Source: an uncultured Bacteroidota bacterium
GTDB taxonomy: Bacteria; Bacteroidota; Bacteroidia; B-17B0; Aurantibacillaceae
DNA length: 36,981 nucleotides
Reading direction: 5' to 3'
NCBI GenBank assembly: GCA_903834765.1
Contig: CAILKE010000060.1
Coordinates: 1 to 36,981, forward strand
The notes under the pieces were generated by a model. It did not search any database. It had not been told where the DNA came from and saw only the letters and a program-made list of their open reading frames with translations. Positions within the stretch are counted from its first letter, which is position 1. Each line of letters begins with the position of its first letter. The position numbers and the translations under genes are program-made. Shown piece by piece: positions 14,056 to 23,836 of this stretch.

Positions 14056-16755
14056 ATGAAGCAGCCATTACTAAAAAGTATTTTAAATCTTGTTTTGGGT
14101 TTAAAATACCATACGATAGTTTTTACAATTTTTACTTTTGTTAATTCTGCAACGTCACAAACAATTATTTATTCAACCAATTTTGGAACTAATGTTAATG
14201 TTAATCCACCTGGGTGGACTTTTTCTGGCGTAAACATGAATATTAGTAACAACACTTCTTCATCTGGCTATTCCGGTGTTTCAGGGGGAGCGTATTTAGG
14301 TGAAGGGAATTCAGTTGCATTTATAAATACTTCAGGTATATCTGAACCGTCTTCTCAAATTGGAACATCTGAAGCCATCTTATTAATTAGTACGATGAGT
14401 TATTCAGCAGTTGCAATTTCTTTTGGCATGAGAAAATCTTCTTCAGGCTATAACTCGAATGCTACTTATGCATTAGAATGGAGTATTGATGGTATTTCAT
14501 ATAATACTATTTCATATACAGAAGCTGCTGCGGGTACTTGGGGGTTGGCTTCTGGCGCTGGTTTAACATTACCAGCTGGAGCAGGTAATCAACCAACTCT
14601 ATATTTAAGGTGGTCATTTGTTAGAACAGGTACCGCATCTAATTTTAAAATTGATGATGTAATTATTACTGGTATTAATTCGGTTACAAATACGGCACCA
14701 TCAATAATAATGGATGTTACAAACACAACAAATTATTTAGATGGAGGAGTTACAATATCTCCAACAACTCCTTATAGTGTTAGCGGTGTTATAAACGACC
14801 CAACCGATCCAGCAGCTAATCTGGGATTTGATTTTACTATTAATGACGCTCAAACCATAGCTTCAAATCTAACAGTAACTGCCATAAGTAACAATGTTTC
14901 TGTTGTGCCAAATTCAAATATTATTTTAACAGGCAATAGTGCTTCAAGAAATGTGAAGATTACACCTATCTCTGTCGGTTATGCATCAGTTACAATAAGC
15001 GTTACTGATGGCACATACAATTCTCAATATATTTTAAATTATGCTAGTTCAGCGGCATCTTCAACACCATCAAATACCTTATGGCATACCGGGATATCTG
15101 ACGCTTCTGCCGCTATACCTATAGATGACAATTATTATATTACCGGAGATGATGAGTTAGATGTATTAAATGTCTATTCTCGTTCTTCCTCAGGATTACC
15201 GTTAGTGTCGTTTGATTATACTTCTCTATTAGGTTTAGACCTTTCAAAACCAGAAGTTGATGTCGAAGCTTCAGCTTCAAGTCCATTAATGGTAAATAGA
15301 AAATATTGGTTAGGCTCAATGAGTACGGGTGGCTCTGCATTTGTAGTTAGACCAAATCGTGATAGACTATTTGCTACAACAATTTCTGGAACTGGGGCGG
15401 CGACAACTTTTTCCTTAAATGGTTACTATGCTAATTTAAGAGCAATGTTAATTTCATGGGGAGATGTAAATGGGTATGACTTTTCTACGAGTGCTGCTGC
15501 TGGAGTTGATTCAAAAAGCATTAGTGGTTTTGCAGCTGAAGGCATGGTATTTAGTCCAGACAATACAACATTATTTATTGGCCTTAGGGCGCCATTGGTT
15601 CCAATAATTAATCGTACAAAGGCAGTTATTGCTCCTATAATCAATTTTGAATCATGGTTCAATAATGGAAATCCATCTGGAAATCCAACATTTGGCAGCC
15701 CCATAGAATTAGATTTAGGTGGAAGAGGATTTCGTGATTTGATCCGTTTATCAAATGGTACCTATATTATTATAGCTGGTAATCCAGCTGGAAGTCCAAT
15801 AACTAGTGCAATTTATAAATGGACAGGAAACGCTTCTGACGCACCAATTTTAGTAATAACTTCGGCAAATTCAGTTTTAAACATGGAGGGTGTATTGGAA
15901 GTAAATGTGAGTGGGTTGGTATCATTGAATCAACTTCAAGTAATATCTGATGGAGGAACAGATGATTTGTATAATGATGGATTTGCCGCCAAGGACTTGG
16001 CCGATTTAAATTTAAGAAAATTTAGGTTCGATAATTTAAAATCAATTAATCTCTGCTTACCTACTACACCTTCAATTACAGCGAGTAATAATACTATTTG
16101 TTTTGGTCAAACAACAAATTTAATGGCTAGTGGTGCAAATACATATACATGGTCAGGAGGCGCAAACGGTAATAGTTATTCAGTATCGCCAACAACAAAT
16201 ACAACCTATAGTGTTATGGGTAGTGATGTATATGGATGCGGAGGCTCTGCTTTAATAACAATTACTGTTAATCCAACACCAACTATTTCAATTTCTTCTT
16301 CTAATTCTTTAATTTGCAATGGTCAAAGTGTTATTTTATCTGCAAATGCTAATGCAACATCATATTTATGGTCTAATGGTTCCTCAACATCAACAATATC
16401 AATAACGCCAAGTATTACTGCTATTTATTCAATAACAGTTAGTAATGGACTGTGTAGTTCAAATTCTAGTATTACTCAAAGTGTAAGTGCATGCACAGAA
16501 TTAGAGGAAACAAACGACATTAACTCAATTAATATTTATCCAAATCCTTTTAATAATTCATTTAATATAAAATGTGATGCTAATTATTCAATCGGAAGCG
16601 AAATTCAGATTAGTGTTTATAATACTTTAGGCGAAATATTACTTACAACTAAAACTTCAGGAAACAGTTTAGATATTAATTCCACGGACTGGGACAATGG
16701 TACCTATTTTATTAGATTAAATAATATAGTATACAAAATAATTAAATTACAGTAA
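14056..16755 (+). CDS. Secreted DUF3616-like protein with type IX sorting domain, 899 aa
   Basis: An exported protein. A hydrophobic signal segment occurs at about residues 20-35 (ending SATSQT). Residues about 36-215 form a jelly-roll-like module (IIYSTNFGT, WSIDGISYN, LRWSFVRTG, FKIDDVIITG), as in MAM-like or concanavalin-like domains. Residues 225-330 look like an Ig/cadherin-type repeat. Residues about 345-675 match DUF3616: SGFAAEGMVFSPD, LFIGLRAPLV and FRDLIRLSNG. Two Ig-like PKD-related stretches (about 680-820) carry the CxGQxxxLxA pattern. The end (about 828-899) is a type A type IX sorting domain: INIYPNPFNNSFNI, DWDNGTYFIRL, KIIKLQ. Predicted to be released or anchored at the surface; no enzymatic activity is assigned. 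Monocistronic, and unlike its neighbours in function. Confidence 0.75.
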   Translation: MKQPLLKSILNLVLGLKYHTIVFTIFTFVNSATSQTIIYSTNFGTNVNVNPPGWTFSGVNMNISNNTSSSGYSGVSGGAYLGEGNSVAFINTSGISEPSSQIGTSEAILLISTMSYSAVAISFGMRKSSSGYNSNATYALEWSIDGISYNTISYTEAAAGTWGLASGAGLTLPAGAGNQPTLYLRWSFVRTGTASNFKIDDVIITGINSVTNTAPSIIMDVTNTTNYLDGGVTISPTTPYSVSGVINDPTDPAANLGFDFTINDAQTIASNLTVTAISNNVSVVPNSNIILTGNSASRNVKITPISVGYASVTISVTDGTYNSQYILNYASSAASSTPSNTLWHTGISDASAAIPIDDNYYITGDDELDVLNVYSRSSSGLPLVSFDYTSLLGLDLSKPEVDVEASASSPLMVNRKYWLGSMSTGGSAFVVRPNRDRLFATTISGTGAATTFSLNGYYANLRAMLISWGDVNGYDFSTSAAAGVDSKSISGFAAEGMVFSPDNTTLFIGLRAPLVPIINRTKAVIAPIINFESWFNNGNPSGNPTFGSPIELDLGGRGFRDLIRLSNGTYIIIAGNPAGSPITSAIYKWTGNASDAPILVITSANSVLNMEGVLEVNVSGLVSLNQLQVISDGGTDDLYNDGFAAKDLADLNLRKFRFDNLKSINLCLPTTPSITASNNTICFGQTTNLMASGANTYTWSGGANGNSYSVSPTTNTTYSVMGSDVYGCGGSALITITVNPTPTISISSSNSLICNGQSVILSANANATSYLWSNGSSTSTISITPSITAIYSITVSNGLCSSNSSITQSVSACTELEETNDINSINIYPNPFNNSFNIKCDANYSIGSEIQISVYNTLGEILLTTKTSGNSLDINSTDWDNGTYFIRLNNIVYKIIKLQ

Positions 16756-16882
16756 ATTAAGTTTATTTTCAAAGTATAGAATGAATTGATTGAAAACAAA
16801 TTTTCAAACGACTAAACAATCATTGTTATATGTAATAACTTGCACTATAATAATTAAAAAATTACTATCTTCGTATTCGTAA

Positions 16883-17263
16883 ATGATTAAACGGAATTGC
16901 ATAGTTGTTTTTTTATTATTTGCTTTTACAGTTGTATTGGCACATAGCATTGTTCCGCACCATCATCATAACATTGCTGTTCATAACGAAGATGAAAAAA
17001 ATGAACATGAAGATGAAAATTCTTTAGAACATAGTTTCGAGCATTACACACACACTGGTACTTCAGGCGATTACTTTATACCAAGTTCTGCAAGCCACAT
17101 GGCACAGCAGATTGTTTGTATTCAAACCTATTTTCCAACTTTTATTTTTATAACTAAAGAAGTTCTTCTTTATACCAATCATGTTGTTCATTCAAACGAT
17201 TGTTCATTCATAAGTTTTGATAGCCTTCATTCTAAAGGCTTACGCGGTCCCCCACGCATTTAG
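16883..17263 (+). CDS. Histidine-rich exported protein before metal efflux genes, 126 aa
   Basis: A hypothetical protein. It has an N-terminal hydrophobic signal (about residues 6-21), then the cluster PHHHHN near residue 26 and an acidic, histidine-rich stretch (NEDEKNEHEDENSLEHSFEHYTHT) to about residue 60. The composition suggests a periplasmic divalent-cation binder. It stands 78 bases before the RND pump gene and is probably the first gene of that operon, so it may act as a metal buffer or sensor; this is inference. A sequence resembling a -7 box (TATCTTCG, 16866-16873) lies just upstream, with a TTG 23 bases before it, slightly too far. No named family recognised. Confidence 0.65.
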   Translation: MIKRNCIVVFLLFAFTVVLAHSIVPHHHHNIAVHNEDEKNEHEDENSLEHSFEHYTHTGTSGDYFIPSSASHMAQQIVCIQTYFPTFIFITKEVLLYTNHVVHSNDCSFISFDSLHSKGLRGPPRI

Positions 17264-17341
17264 TTCTCCTCTTCATATTAAAGTAAGTTGTTCTGCATCG
17301 CGGAATAATTTTAATATAGTTCATTATTAAATCATCATGAT

Positions 17342-20300
17342 ATGTTAGATAACATCATACAGTTTTCTATTAAAAATAAACTCATCGTAGGATTATTCAC
17401 CATCGCTTTAATTGGTTATGGTATCCTGCAAGTTACCAAACTGCCTATAGACGCAGTGCCCGACATTACCAATAATCAAGTGCAGGTTATTACCGTAGCA
17501 CCGTCTTTTGGAGCGATGGATATTGAACGCTTGGTAACTTTTCCCATCGAGCAAGCAAACAGTAACATTAATGGCTTGAAAGAAATTCGTAGTTTTTCAC
17601 GTTTTGGTTTGTCATTAGTTACCATCGTATTTGATGATGAAACTGATATTTACTGGGCAAGACAACAAGTGGCAGAACGATTACAAAAAGCGCAATCACA
17701 AATACCTCAAGGCATTGGTACACCCGAGCTTGGCCCTGTAACCACTGGTCTAGGAGAAATTTATCAATACGTCGTTCGTCCTAAAGCCGGCTACGAAGGT
17801 AAATATAACGAAACGGAATTGCGTACGATTCAGGATTGGATTGTCCGTCGCCAATTGCTTGGTGTGCAAGGTGTAGCAGAGGTAAGTAGTTTTGGTGGAA
17901 AATTAAAGCAATATGAAATCGCTGTTAATCCTAACAAATTGCAATCATACAACATTACCATCAACGATGTATTTTCGGCATTAGAAAAAAATAATCAAAA
18001 TACGGGTGGTGCTTATATCGAAAAAGGCGCCACTGTTTTGTTTATAAGGAGTGAAGGATTAATTGGTTCATTGAAAGACATAGAAAATATTTCTATCAAA
18101 GCCACGCAAAGCGGAGCGCCTTTGTTTATAAGAGATGTAGCAGATGTGAAAATGGGCTATGCCACACGCTATGGTGCGATGTGCTATAATGATAAGGGAG
18201 AAGTATCAGGCGCAGTGGTGATGATGTTGAAGGGTGCAAACAGTAGTGATGTAATTAAAAATGTAAAAGACCGTATTGCGCAAATTCAAAAGACCTTGCC
18301 TGAAGGCGTTGTGATAGAGCCTTTTTTAGATAGAACTAAAATGGTGAACAATGCTATTGGCACTGTTGAACAAAATTTATTAGAGGGCGCGTTAATTGTC
18401 ATTTTTGTATTGGTGTTGTTTTTAGGAAATTTCAGAGCAGGTTTATTGGTAGCTTCTGTTATTCCATTGGCGATGCTCTTTGCCGTATGTTTAATGAATG
18501 CCTTTGGTGTGAGTGGAAATTTAATGAGCTTAGGCGCGTTGGATTTTGGGTTAATTGTAGATGGCGCTGTTATTATTGTGGAAGCCGTCATGCATCAATT
18601 AGCACATAGTAAAAAATTTGCAGGCAATCATTCCTTATCTCAACAAGAGATGGATACAGAAGTAAAACATTCTGCGGGGAAAATGATGAATAGTGCGGTG
18701 TTCGGACAATTTATTATTTTAATTGTGTACTTACCCATTTTTACCTTACAAGGTATAGAAGGAAAAATGTTTAAGCCAATGGCGCAAACAGTTGCCTTTG
18801 CCTTGCTAGGCGCTTTTGTGCTTTCATTAACATATATTCCTATGATGAGCGCATTGTTTTTAAGTAAAAACATAAAACACAAGCCAAATATATCTGATAA
18901 AATAATGGGTAAAGTTGAGGGTGCATATCATCATAAATTAGCAGGCATTATCAAGCATCCAAAATTAGTGTTGTCGTTTGTGCTGTTGTTATTTGTTGGA
19001 GCTATTATTGTATTAACTACCTTAGGAGGCGAATTTATTCCGGCTCTTGAAGAAGGCGATTTTGCTGTGGAAACGCGCATCTTAACAGGAAGTAATTTAA
19101 ATACAACAATTGCTTCTACTCAAAAAGCGGCGCATATTTTAAAGACACAATTTTCAGAAGTAGAAAAAGTAGTAACCAAAATTGGTAGCGGCGAAGTGCC
19201 TACTGATCCTATGCCTATGGAAGCTGCGGATATGATGATAATTTTAAAAGATAAAAAGGAATGGACATCAGCTAAAACTTTTTCTGAGTTAGGAGAGAAA
19301 ATGAGTAAAGCTGTTGAGGATGTTCCAGGTATTACTACTAGTTTTCAATTTCCAGTTCAAATGCGTTTTAATGAGCTTATGACGGGTGCTAAGCAAGATG
19401 TGGTATGTAAAATATTTGGAGAAAACATTGACACCTTAGCGCGCTATGCTGAAAAATTAGGTGCTGTTATTAATACAGTTGAAGGTGCAAAAAATTTATA
19501 TGTAGAACCTGTAACTGGTATGCCTCAGGTAGTAATAGATTATAACCGCCCTACCATCGCTCAATATAATTTAAACATATCAGACATTAATAGATTGGTG
19601 AATACAGCCTTTGCTGGTCAACAAACAGGAATGGTGTTTGAAGAGGAAAAACGCTTTGGGTTGGTTGTGCGTTTAAATACAGATAAACGAAAAAACATAG
19701 AGGATGTACAAAACTTATTAATACCAACTCCTCAAGGCACACAGATTCCGTTGTATTTATTAGCTAATGTGCAGATTAAAGATGGTCCAAATCAAATACA
19801 ACGTGAAGATGCTAAGCGTAGAATTATTGTAGGCTTTAATGTAAGAGGTAGAGATGTGCAAAGCATAGTGAATGAATTGCAAGGAAAAGTAGATGCTCAA
19901 GTAAAATTTCCTTCAGGTTATTATGTAACGTATGGTGGTGCTTTCGAAAACTTGAATGCTGCTAAACAACGTTTAATGATTGCGGTTCCAGTATCATTGG
20001 TGCTTATTTTTATTTTATTATTCTTTGCGTTCAATTCAGCGAAACAAGGATTACTGATTTATTCAGCGATTCCGCTTTCTGCGATTGGAGGCATTTTCTT
20101 TTTAGCATTGCGAGGCATGCCTTTTAGTATCAGTGCTGGCGTTGGCTTTATTGCCTTGTTTGGTGTGGCCGTGTTAAATGGCATTGTATTAATCGCAGAA
20201 TTTAACCGACTCAAAACTACCGGCATGACTGATTTGAAACAGATTGTGTTAGAAGGAACCAGGATGCGTTTACGTCCTGTTTTGATGACCGCCTTTGTTG

Positions 20301-20494
20301 CTTCCTTAGGTTTTTTACCAATGGCTTTAAGTAATGGCGCTGGCGCAGAAGTTCAACGGCCGCTTGCTACGGTGGTGATTGGTGGTTTGATGATTGCGAC
20401 ACTGTTGACGCTTTTTGTATTGCCGATTTTGTATATGTTGTTTGAAAATGGAATTTTTAGTAAACATAAAAAGGCAATAGATAAAGTGCAATAA
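17342..20494 (+). CDS. CzcA/CusA-type heavy-metal RND efflux pump, 1050 aa
   Basis: This is the inner-membrane proton-driven pump of a tripartite metal exporter. The N-terminus (IIQFSIKNK, LPIDAVPDITNNQVQV) is characteristic of heavy-metal RND proteins. Transmembrane helix 4 contains DFGLIVDGAVIIVEA with Asp401, Asp407 and Glu414, the spacing of the proton-relay acids in CzcA. This favours a divalent-cation (Zn/Co/Cd/Ni) pump over the CusA copper/silver type, but specificity is not proven. The length is typical and twelve membrane spans are expected. The pump is followed by TolC-like and adaptor genes. The order pump-channel-adaptor is common in Bacteroidota. A 35-codon gene remnant lies between pump and channel. 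Confidence 0.9.
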   Translation: MLDNIIQFSIKNKLIVGLFTIALIGYGILQVTKLPIDAVPDITNNQVQVITVAPSFGAMDIERLVTFPIEQANSNINGLKEIRSFSRFGLSLVTIVFDDETDIYWARQQVAERLQKAQSQIPQGIGTPELGPVTTGLGEIYQYVVRPKAGYEGKYNETELRTIQDWIVRRQLLGVQGVAEVSSFGGKLKQYEIAVNPNKLQSYNITINDVFSALEKNNQNTGGAYIEKGATVLFIRSEGLIGSLKDIENISIKATQSGAPLFIRDVADVKMGYATRYGAMCYNDKGEVSGAVVMMLKGANSSDVIKNVKDRIAQIQKTLPEGVVIEPFLDRTKMVNNAIGTVEQNLLEGALIVIFVLVLFLGNFRAGLLVASVIPLAMLFAVCLMNAFGVSGNLMSLGALDFGLIVDGAVIIVEAVMHQLAHSKKFAGNHSLSQQEMDTEVKHSAGKMMNSAVFGQFIILIVYLPIFTLQGIEGKMFKPMAQTVAFALLGAFVLSLTYIPMMSALFLSKNIKHKPNISDKIMGKVEGAYHHKLAGIIKHPKLVLSFVLLLFVGAIIVLTTLGGEFIPALEEGDFAVETRILTGSNLNTTIASTQKAAHILKTQFSEVEKVVTKIGSGEVPTDPMPMEAADMMIILKDKKEWTSAKTFSELGEKMSKAVEDVPGITTSFQFPVQMRFNELMTGAKQDVVCKIFGENIDTLARYAEKLGAVINTVEGAKNLYVEPVTGMPQVVIDYNRPTIAQYNLNISDINRLVNTAFAGQQTGMVFEEEKRFGLVVRLNTDKRKNIEDVQNLLIPTPQGTQIPLYLLANVQIKDGPNQIQREDAKRRIIVGFNVRGRDVQSIVNELQGKVDAQVKFPSGYYVTYGGAFENLNAAKQRLMIAVPVSLVLIFILLFFAFNSAKQGLLIYSAIPLSAIGGIFFLALRGMPFSISAGVGFIALFGVAVLNGIVLIAEFNRLKTTGMTDLKQIVLEGTRMRLRPVLMTAFVASLGFLPMALSNGAGAEVQRPLATVVIGGLMIATLLTLFVLPILYMLFENGIFSKHKKAIDKVQ

Positions 20495-20527
20495 CCAATA
20501 CTAAATAATGAATTAAAAACTAAAAAG

Positions 20528-20635
20528 ATGAGTGCAAGTAATTTTAAAGAAACAACGTTATTAAAAAAAGCCTTTTCGGTATCTATGGAGATATTTGAAG
20601 TTAGCAAGTCATTAAAAAATCCAGAGAAATATTAA
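20528..20635 (+). pseudogene. Four-helix bundle protein remnant, 35 codons
   Basis: A short frame from ATG to TAA encodes LLKKAFSVSMEIFEVSKSL, then KNPEKY. This resembles the first helix of the four helix bundle family (the 23S rRNA intervening-sequence protein group), whose members continue with a SLTDQIRRSS-like segment. Here translation stops right at the point where that segment should begin, and the rest is not found downstream. It is too short to fold as the parent. It sits in the 180-bp space between the pump and channel genes and probably is a decayed insert. Confidence 0.5.
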
Positions 20636-20675
20636 ATAATACTATTTTTTCGAAATAAAATCATAAATACTAAAA

Positions 20676-21956
20676 ATGAAACCACACGATTTAAAAACAA
20701 ACAAATATAGCAACAGGTTGCCTTTTGTTTTATGGAATCAAACAATTGGCTTTTGCCTTTTGCTAATTGGTTGTTGCCAATTTTTAAATGCTCAGCTAAC
20801 AATCAATTTAAAAACAGCAATTGATACCGCCTTGAAAAATAACCTGCAATTGAAAACAGAAAAACAACGATCGGAGTATCAACAAAAATTAATTAAAACA
20901 GCTGCTAATATTCCGTTGACTAATGTGCTAGGAGAGTATGGACAAATGAATAGTATTTATGCTGATAATCGTTTTGGTGTTTCTCAATCATTTAATTTTC
21001 CATCGGTATATGTGAAGCAAAAGAATGTATTGACCGAAGAGTGGAAAATAGCTGTGCTATGTGTTACGATGAAAGAAGCAGAATTAAAGAAAGCAGTAAC
21101 TCAACTATTTTATATGTCATTGTATTTGAGAGAAAAAGAAAAGCTACTCTTAAAGAGCGATACAATTTATACTGAATTTTTAAAGAAAACAGAGTTGCGC
21201 TTTGCTAAAGGTGAAAGTAATATTTTAGAAAAAACAACGGCTGAAATGCAACGCGGAAATATAGAACTTCAATTAAAACAATTGCAACAAGAAAAAGAAA
21301 GTATAGGGATTCAATTTCAAGTGTTGCTTAATACGCAAGCAAACTATAAGCCCGAAGAACTTAATTTTAAAATCACAAGTTATTCAGCGGCTGATAGTAA
21401 TTTAATTAAAGACCATCCTTTATTGAAATTGATGCAACAACAAAAACAAATGAGTATCGCTAACACGCAATTAGAAAAATCTAAATTATTACCCGATATT
21501 AATGTTGGTTATTATAACATGACAATGAGAGGGACCGGCGCTGATAATGTATTGTATAACGCATCAAATCGATTTCAATCGGCACAAGTTGGCTTAGGAA
21601 TTCCTTTGTTTTTTGGCGCACAAAAAGCAAGGATCTCAGCTTCAAAGATGTATCAGCATATAGCAGAGAGTAATTATTTACAAGAAAAACAAGTGATTGA
21701 AAAGCAATACCAGTCGGCTTTTTCTCAGTATCAAAATTATGTAAAGACGGTTGCTTACTTTGAGCAAACTGCTTTAAAAAATGCAACTTTAATTAACGAA
21801 ACTGCCAACAAGCAATTTGTTGATGGTGACATTAATTATTTGGATTGGGTAATGCTTACCAATCAGGCAATCAATATCAAGAGTAATTATATTGATGCCG
21901 TCAAAGCATTAAACGAAAGTATTATTCAACTTAATTATTTAACATCTAAATTATAA
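20676..21956 (+). CDS. TolC-family outer-membrane channel, 426 aa
   Basis: This is the outer-membrane factor of the metal exporter. The start codon gives an unusually long polar lead of about 24 residues before the hydrophobic signal (FCLLLIGCCQFLNAQ). An internal start is possible but there is no ATG nearby. The mature part opens with the family pattern LTINLKTAIDTALKNNLQLKTEKQ. Long coiled helices and two repeats follow: FNFPS / VYVKQKNVL near 105-118 and VGLGIPLFFGAQKARISASK near 306-325, as in trimeric channel subunits. Slightly shorter than E. coli TolC. It lies four bases before the adaptor gene, so the pair is translationally linked. Confidence 0.85.
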   Translation: MKPHDLKTNKYSNRLPFVLWNQTIGFCLLLIGCCQFLNAQLTINLKTAIDTALKNNLQLKTEKQRSEYQQKLIKTAANIPLTNVLGEYGQMNSIYADNRFGVSQSFNFPSVYVKQKNVLTEEWKIAVLCVTMKEAELKKAVTQLFYMSLYLREKEKLLLKSDTIYTEFLKKTELRFAKGESNILEKTTAEMQRGNIELQLKQLQQEKESIGIQFQVLLNTQANYKPEELNFKITSYSAADSNLIKDHPLLKLMQQQKQMSIANTQLEKSKLLPDINVGYYNMTMRGTGADNVLYNASNRFQSAQVGLGIPLFFGAQKARISASKMYQHIAESNYLQEKQVIEKQYQSAFSQYQNYVKTVAYFEQTALKNATLINETANKQFVDGDINYLDWVMLTNQAINIKSNYIDAVKALNESIIQLNYLTSKL

Positions 21957-21960
21957 TCAC

Positions 21961-23088
21961 ATGCGACATATCATCATCCTATCATCTTTCGTAATACTAT
22001 ATGCCTGTGGATCAAAGCAACCCGCTGAACAACCAACCGACAATGCAAATGTAAACGAGTCGATTATTACCTTAACAGATGCTCAACTAAAAAACACCCA
22101 ACTGCAAATTGGAAAAATAGAATCACGCTCTATTTCTTCCATTATTAAAGCGAATGGAAAAATTGATGTGCCACCACAAAACATGGTTTCGGTAAGTATG
22201 CCTCTAGGTGGCTATTTAAAAACAACTAAACTATTACCTGGTATGCATGTTGGGAAAGGCGAAGTAATTGCAACTATGGAAGATTTGCAATACATTCAAT
22301 TACAACAAGAATATCTAACTGCTAAGTCAAAGGTTGTATTTGCAGAAGCAGAGTTTAATCGACAAAAAGAATTGAATCAAAGCAAAGCTACGAGTGATAA
22401 GGTTTTTCAACAAGCACAGATGGATTACAATACGCAAAAAATTGCGTTAAGTGCATTATCAGAAAAATTAAAATTGATTAATGTTAATCCGCAATCCTTA
22501 TCGGAAAACAATTTATCAAAAGCGGTTAATATTTATTCGCCTATAGATGGCTTTGTATCTAAGGTTAACGTTAATATTGGTAAGTATGTGAATCCAGCTG
22601 ATATACTTTTTGAACTGGTAAATACGTCGGACATACATTTGAACATTAAAGTTTTTGAAAAAGATTTAGAAAAACTATCTATTGGACAAAAAGTAATGGC
22701 TTACAATAATCAGTCAGACAAAAAACATATCTGCGAGATTATTTTGATTAGCCAAGACCTTACATCAGACCGCACAGCAGAAGTTCATTGTCATTTTTTA
22801 GAATATGATAAAACTTTACTCCCAGGCATGTATATGAATGCGGAGATAGAAATAAAAAACATAAATGCTTTAACAATACCTGAAGATGCTGTGGTAAGTT
22901 TTGAAGGCAAAGAATATGTGTTTGTGACTGAAAAGGATAAAACATACAGCTTAACGGAAGTAAAAACAGGCATTAAAGATCATGGGTTTATAGAAATAAT
23001 TAATGGGGAAGATATGGCGCAAAAATCTATCGTTACAAAAGGATCCTATACCTTATTAATGAAACTTAAAAATAAATCGGAAGAGTAA
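21961..23088 (+). CDS. RND efflux periplasmic adaptor lipoprotein (CzcB/CusB type), 375 aa
   Basis: A membrane-fusion protein linking pump and channel. The lipoprotein signal ends at LYACGS, with the lipid-bearing Cys near residue 16. Segments in order: barrel-sandwich/lipoyl half (VSVSMPLGGYLKTTKLLPGMHVGKGEVIATME), a helical hairpin (about residues 113-170), the second lipoyl half (VNIYSPIDGFVSKVNVNIGKYV), then a beta-barrel domain with LLPGMYMNAEIEI and AVVSFEGKEYVFV. There is no obvious His- or Met-rich metal-binding extension. It completes the exporter with the two preceding genes. The CCC1-like gene starts 55 bases later. Confidence 0.88.
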   Translation: MRHIIILSSFVILYACGSKQPAEQPTDNANVNESIITLTDAQLKNTQLQIGKIESRSISSIIKANGKIDVPPQNMVSVSMPLGGYLKTTKLLPGMHVGKGEVIATMEDLQYIQLQQEYLTAKSKVVFAEAEFNRQKELNQSKATSDKVFQQAQMDYNTQKIALSALSEKLKLINVNPQSLSENNLSKAVNIYSPIDGFVSKVNVNIGKYVNPADILFELVNTSDIHLNIKVFEKDLEKLSIGQKVMAYNNQSDKKHICEIILISQDLTSDRTAEVHCHFLEYDKTLLPGMYMNAEIEIKNINALTIPEDAVVSFEGKEYVFVTEKDKTYSLTEVKTGIKDHGFIEIINGEDMAQKSIVTKGSYTLLMKLKNKSEE

Positions 23089-23143
23089 TGATGTATTTAA
23101 AATTAAACCAAAAATTGTACATTTAGGCTTATATAATAAAACG

Positions 23144-23824
23144 ATGGAACAACATTTAAAAAGCTCGGAATTTATTACAGATATCGTAATTGGAATGAGT
23201 GATGGGCTTACCGTACCCTTTGCCTTAGCTGCTGGATTAAGTGGTGCTGTTGATAGTAATGGAATTGTTATTACGGCTGGCATTGCTGAAATAGTTGCAG
23301 GAAGTATCGCTATGGGCTTAGGTGGCTATTTAGCTGGCAAAACCGAGCAAGATCATTACGAGCACGAATTAAAAAGAGAATACGAAGAAGTTGAATTATA
23401 TCCTCAGAAAGAAATTGATGAAGTAAAAGAGGTGTTTGCCGAATATGGGTTAAGCCCAGAACATCAACAGTTAATTGCGGTTGAACTTTCGAAAGATAAA
23501 AAAAAGTGGGTTGATTTTATGATGAAGTTTGAATTGGGTTTGGAAGAGCCACATCCTAAGCGAGCTCGTAATAGCGCATTAACGATAGGTACATCTTATA
23601 TTGTTGGAGGATTGCTACCATTAACAGCCTATTTTTTTACGGATAAACCAACTGATGGTTTAATTTTATCTACCATCATCACAACCGTATGTTTGTTTGT
23701 GTTTGGATATTTTAAAAGTAAAGTCACTGGTCAGCCACCTATATATGGCGCGTTAAAAGTAACACTCATTGGTTTGGTAGCAGCTGGTGCGGCTTTCGGA
23801 ATAGCTAAATTAATTGGACAATAA
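23144..23824 (+). CDS. VIT1/CCC1-family iron/manganese transporter, 226 aa
   Basis: An inner-membrane transporter of the vacuolar iron transporter family, which moves Fe2+ or Mn2+ out of the cytoplasm. Residues 9-40 hold the first conserved block (FITDIVIGMSDGLTVPFALAAGL), where the aspartate and methionine contribute to the ion path. AEIVAGSIAMGLGGYLAGKTE follows. A cytoplasmic acidic helical hairpin (about 78-138) carries many Glu and Asp and corresponds to the metal-binding domain. Two or three further membrane helices (151-170, 175-195, 204-222) complete the five-helix topology. Its position directly after a metal-efflux cluster on the same strand supports a shared role in metal detoxification. 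The rhodanese gene follows after 12 bases. Confidence 0.88.
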   Translation: MEQHLKSSEFITDIVIGMSDGLTVPFALAAGLSGAVDSNGIVITAGIAEIVAGSIAMGLGGYLAGKTEQDHYEHELKREYEEVELYPQKEIDEVKEVFAEYGLSPEHQQLIAVELSKDKKKWVDFMMKFELGLEEPHPKRARNSALTIGTSYIVGGLLPLTAYFFTDKPTDGLILSTIITTVCLFVFGYFKSKVTGQPPIYGALKVTLIGLVAAGAAFGIAKLIGQ

Positions 23825-23836
23825 AATATAACTAAC

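Noticed and set aside
15140-15704. Minus-strand reading frames inside the 899-aa gene
   Set aside because: Shadows of the plus-strand coding sequence with biased codon mirror composition and no family features.
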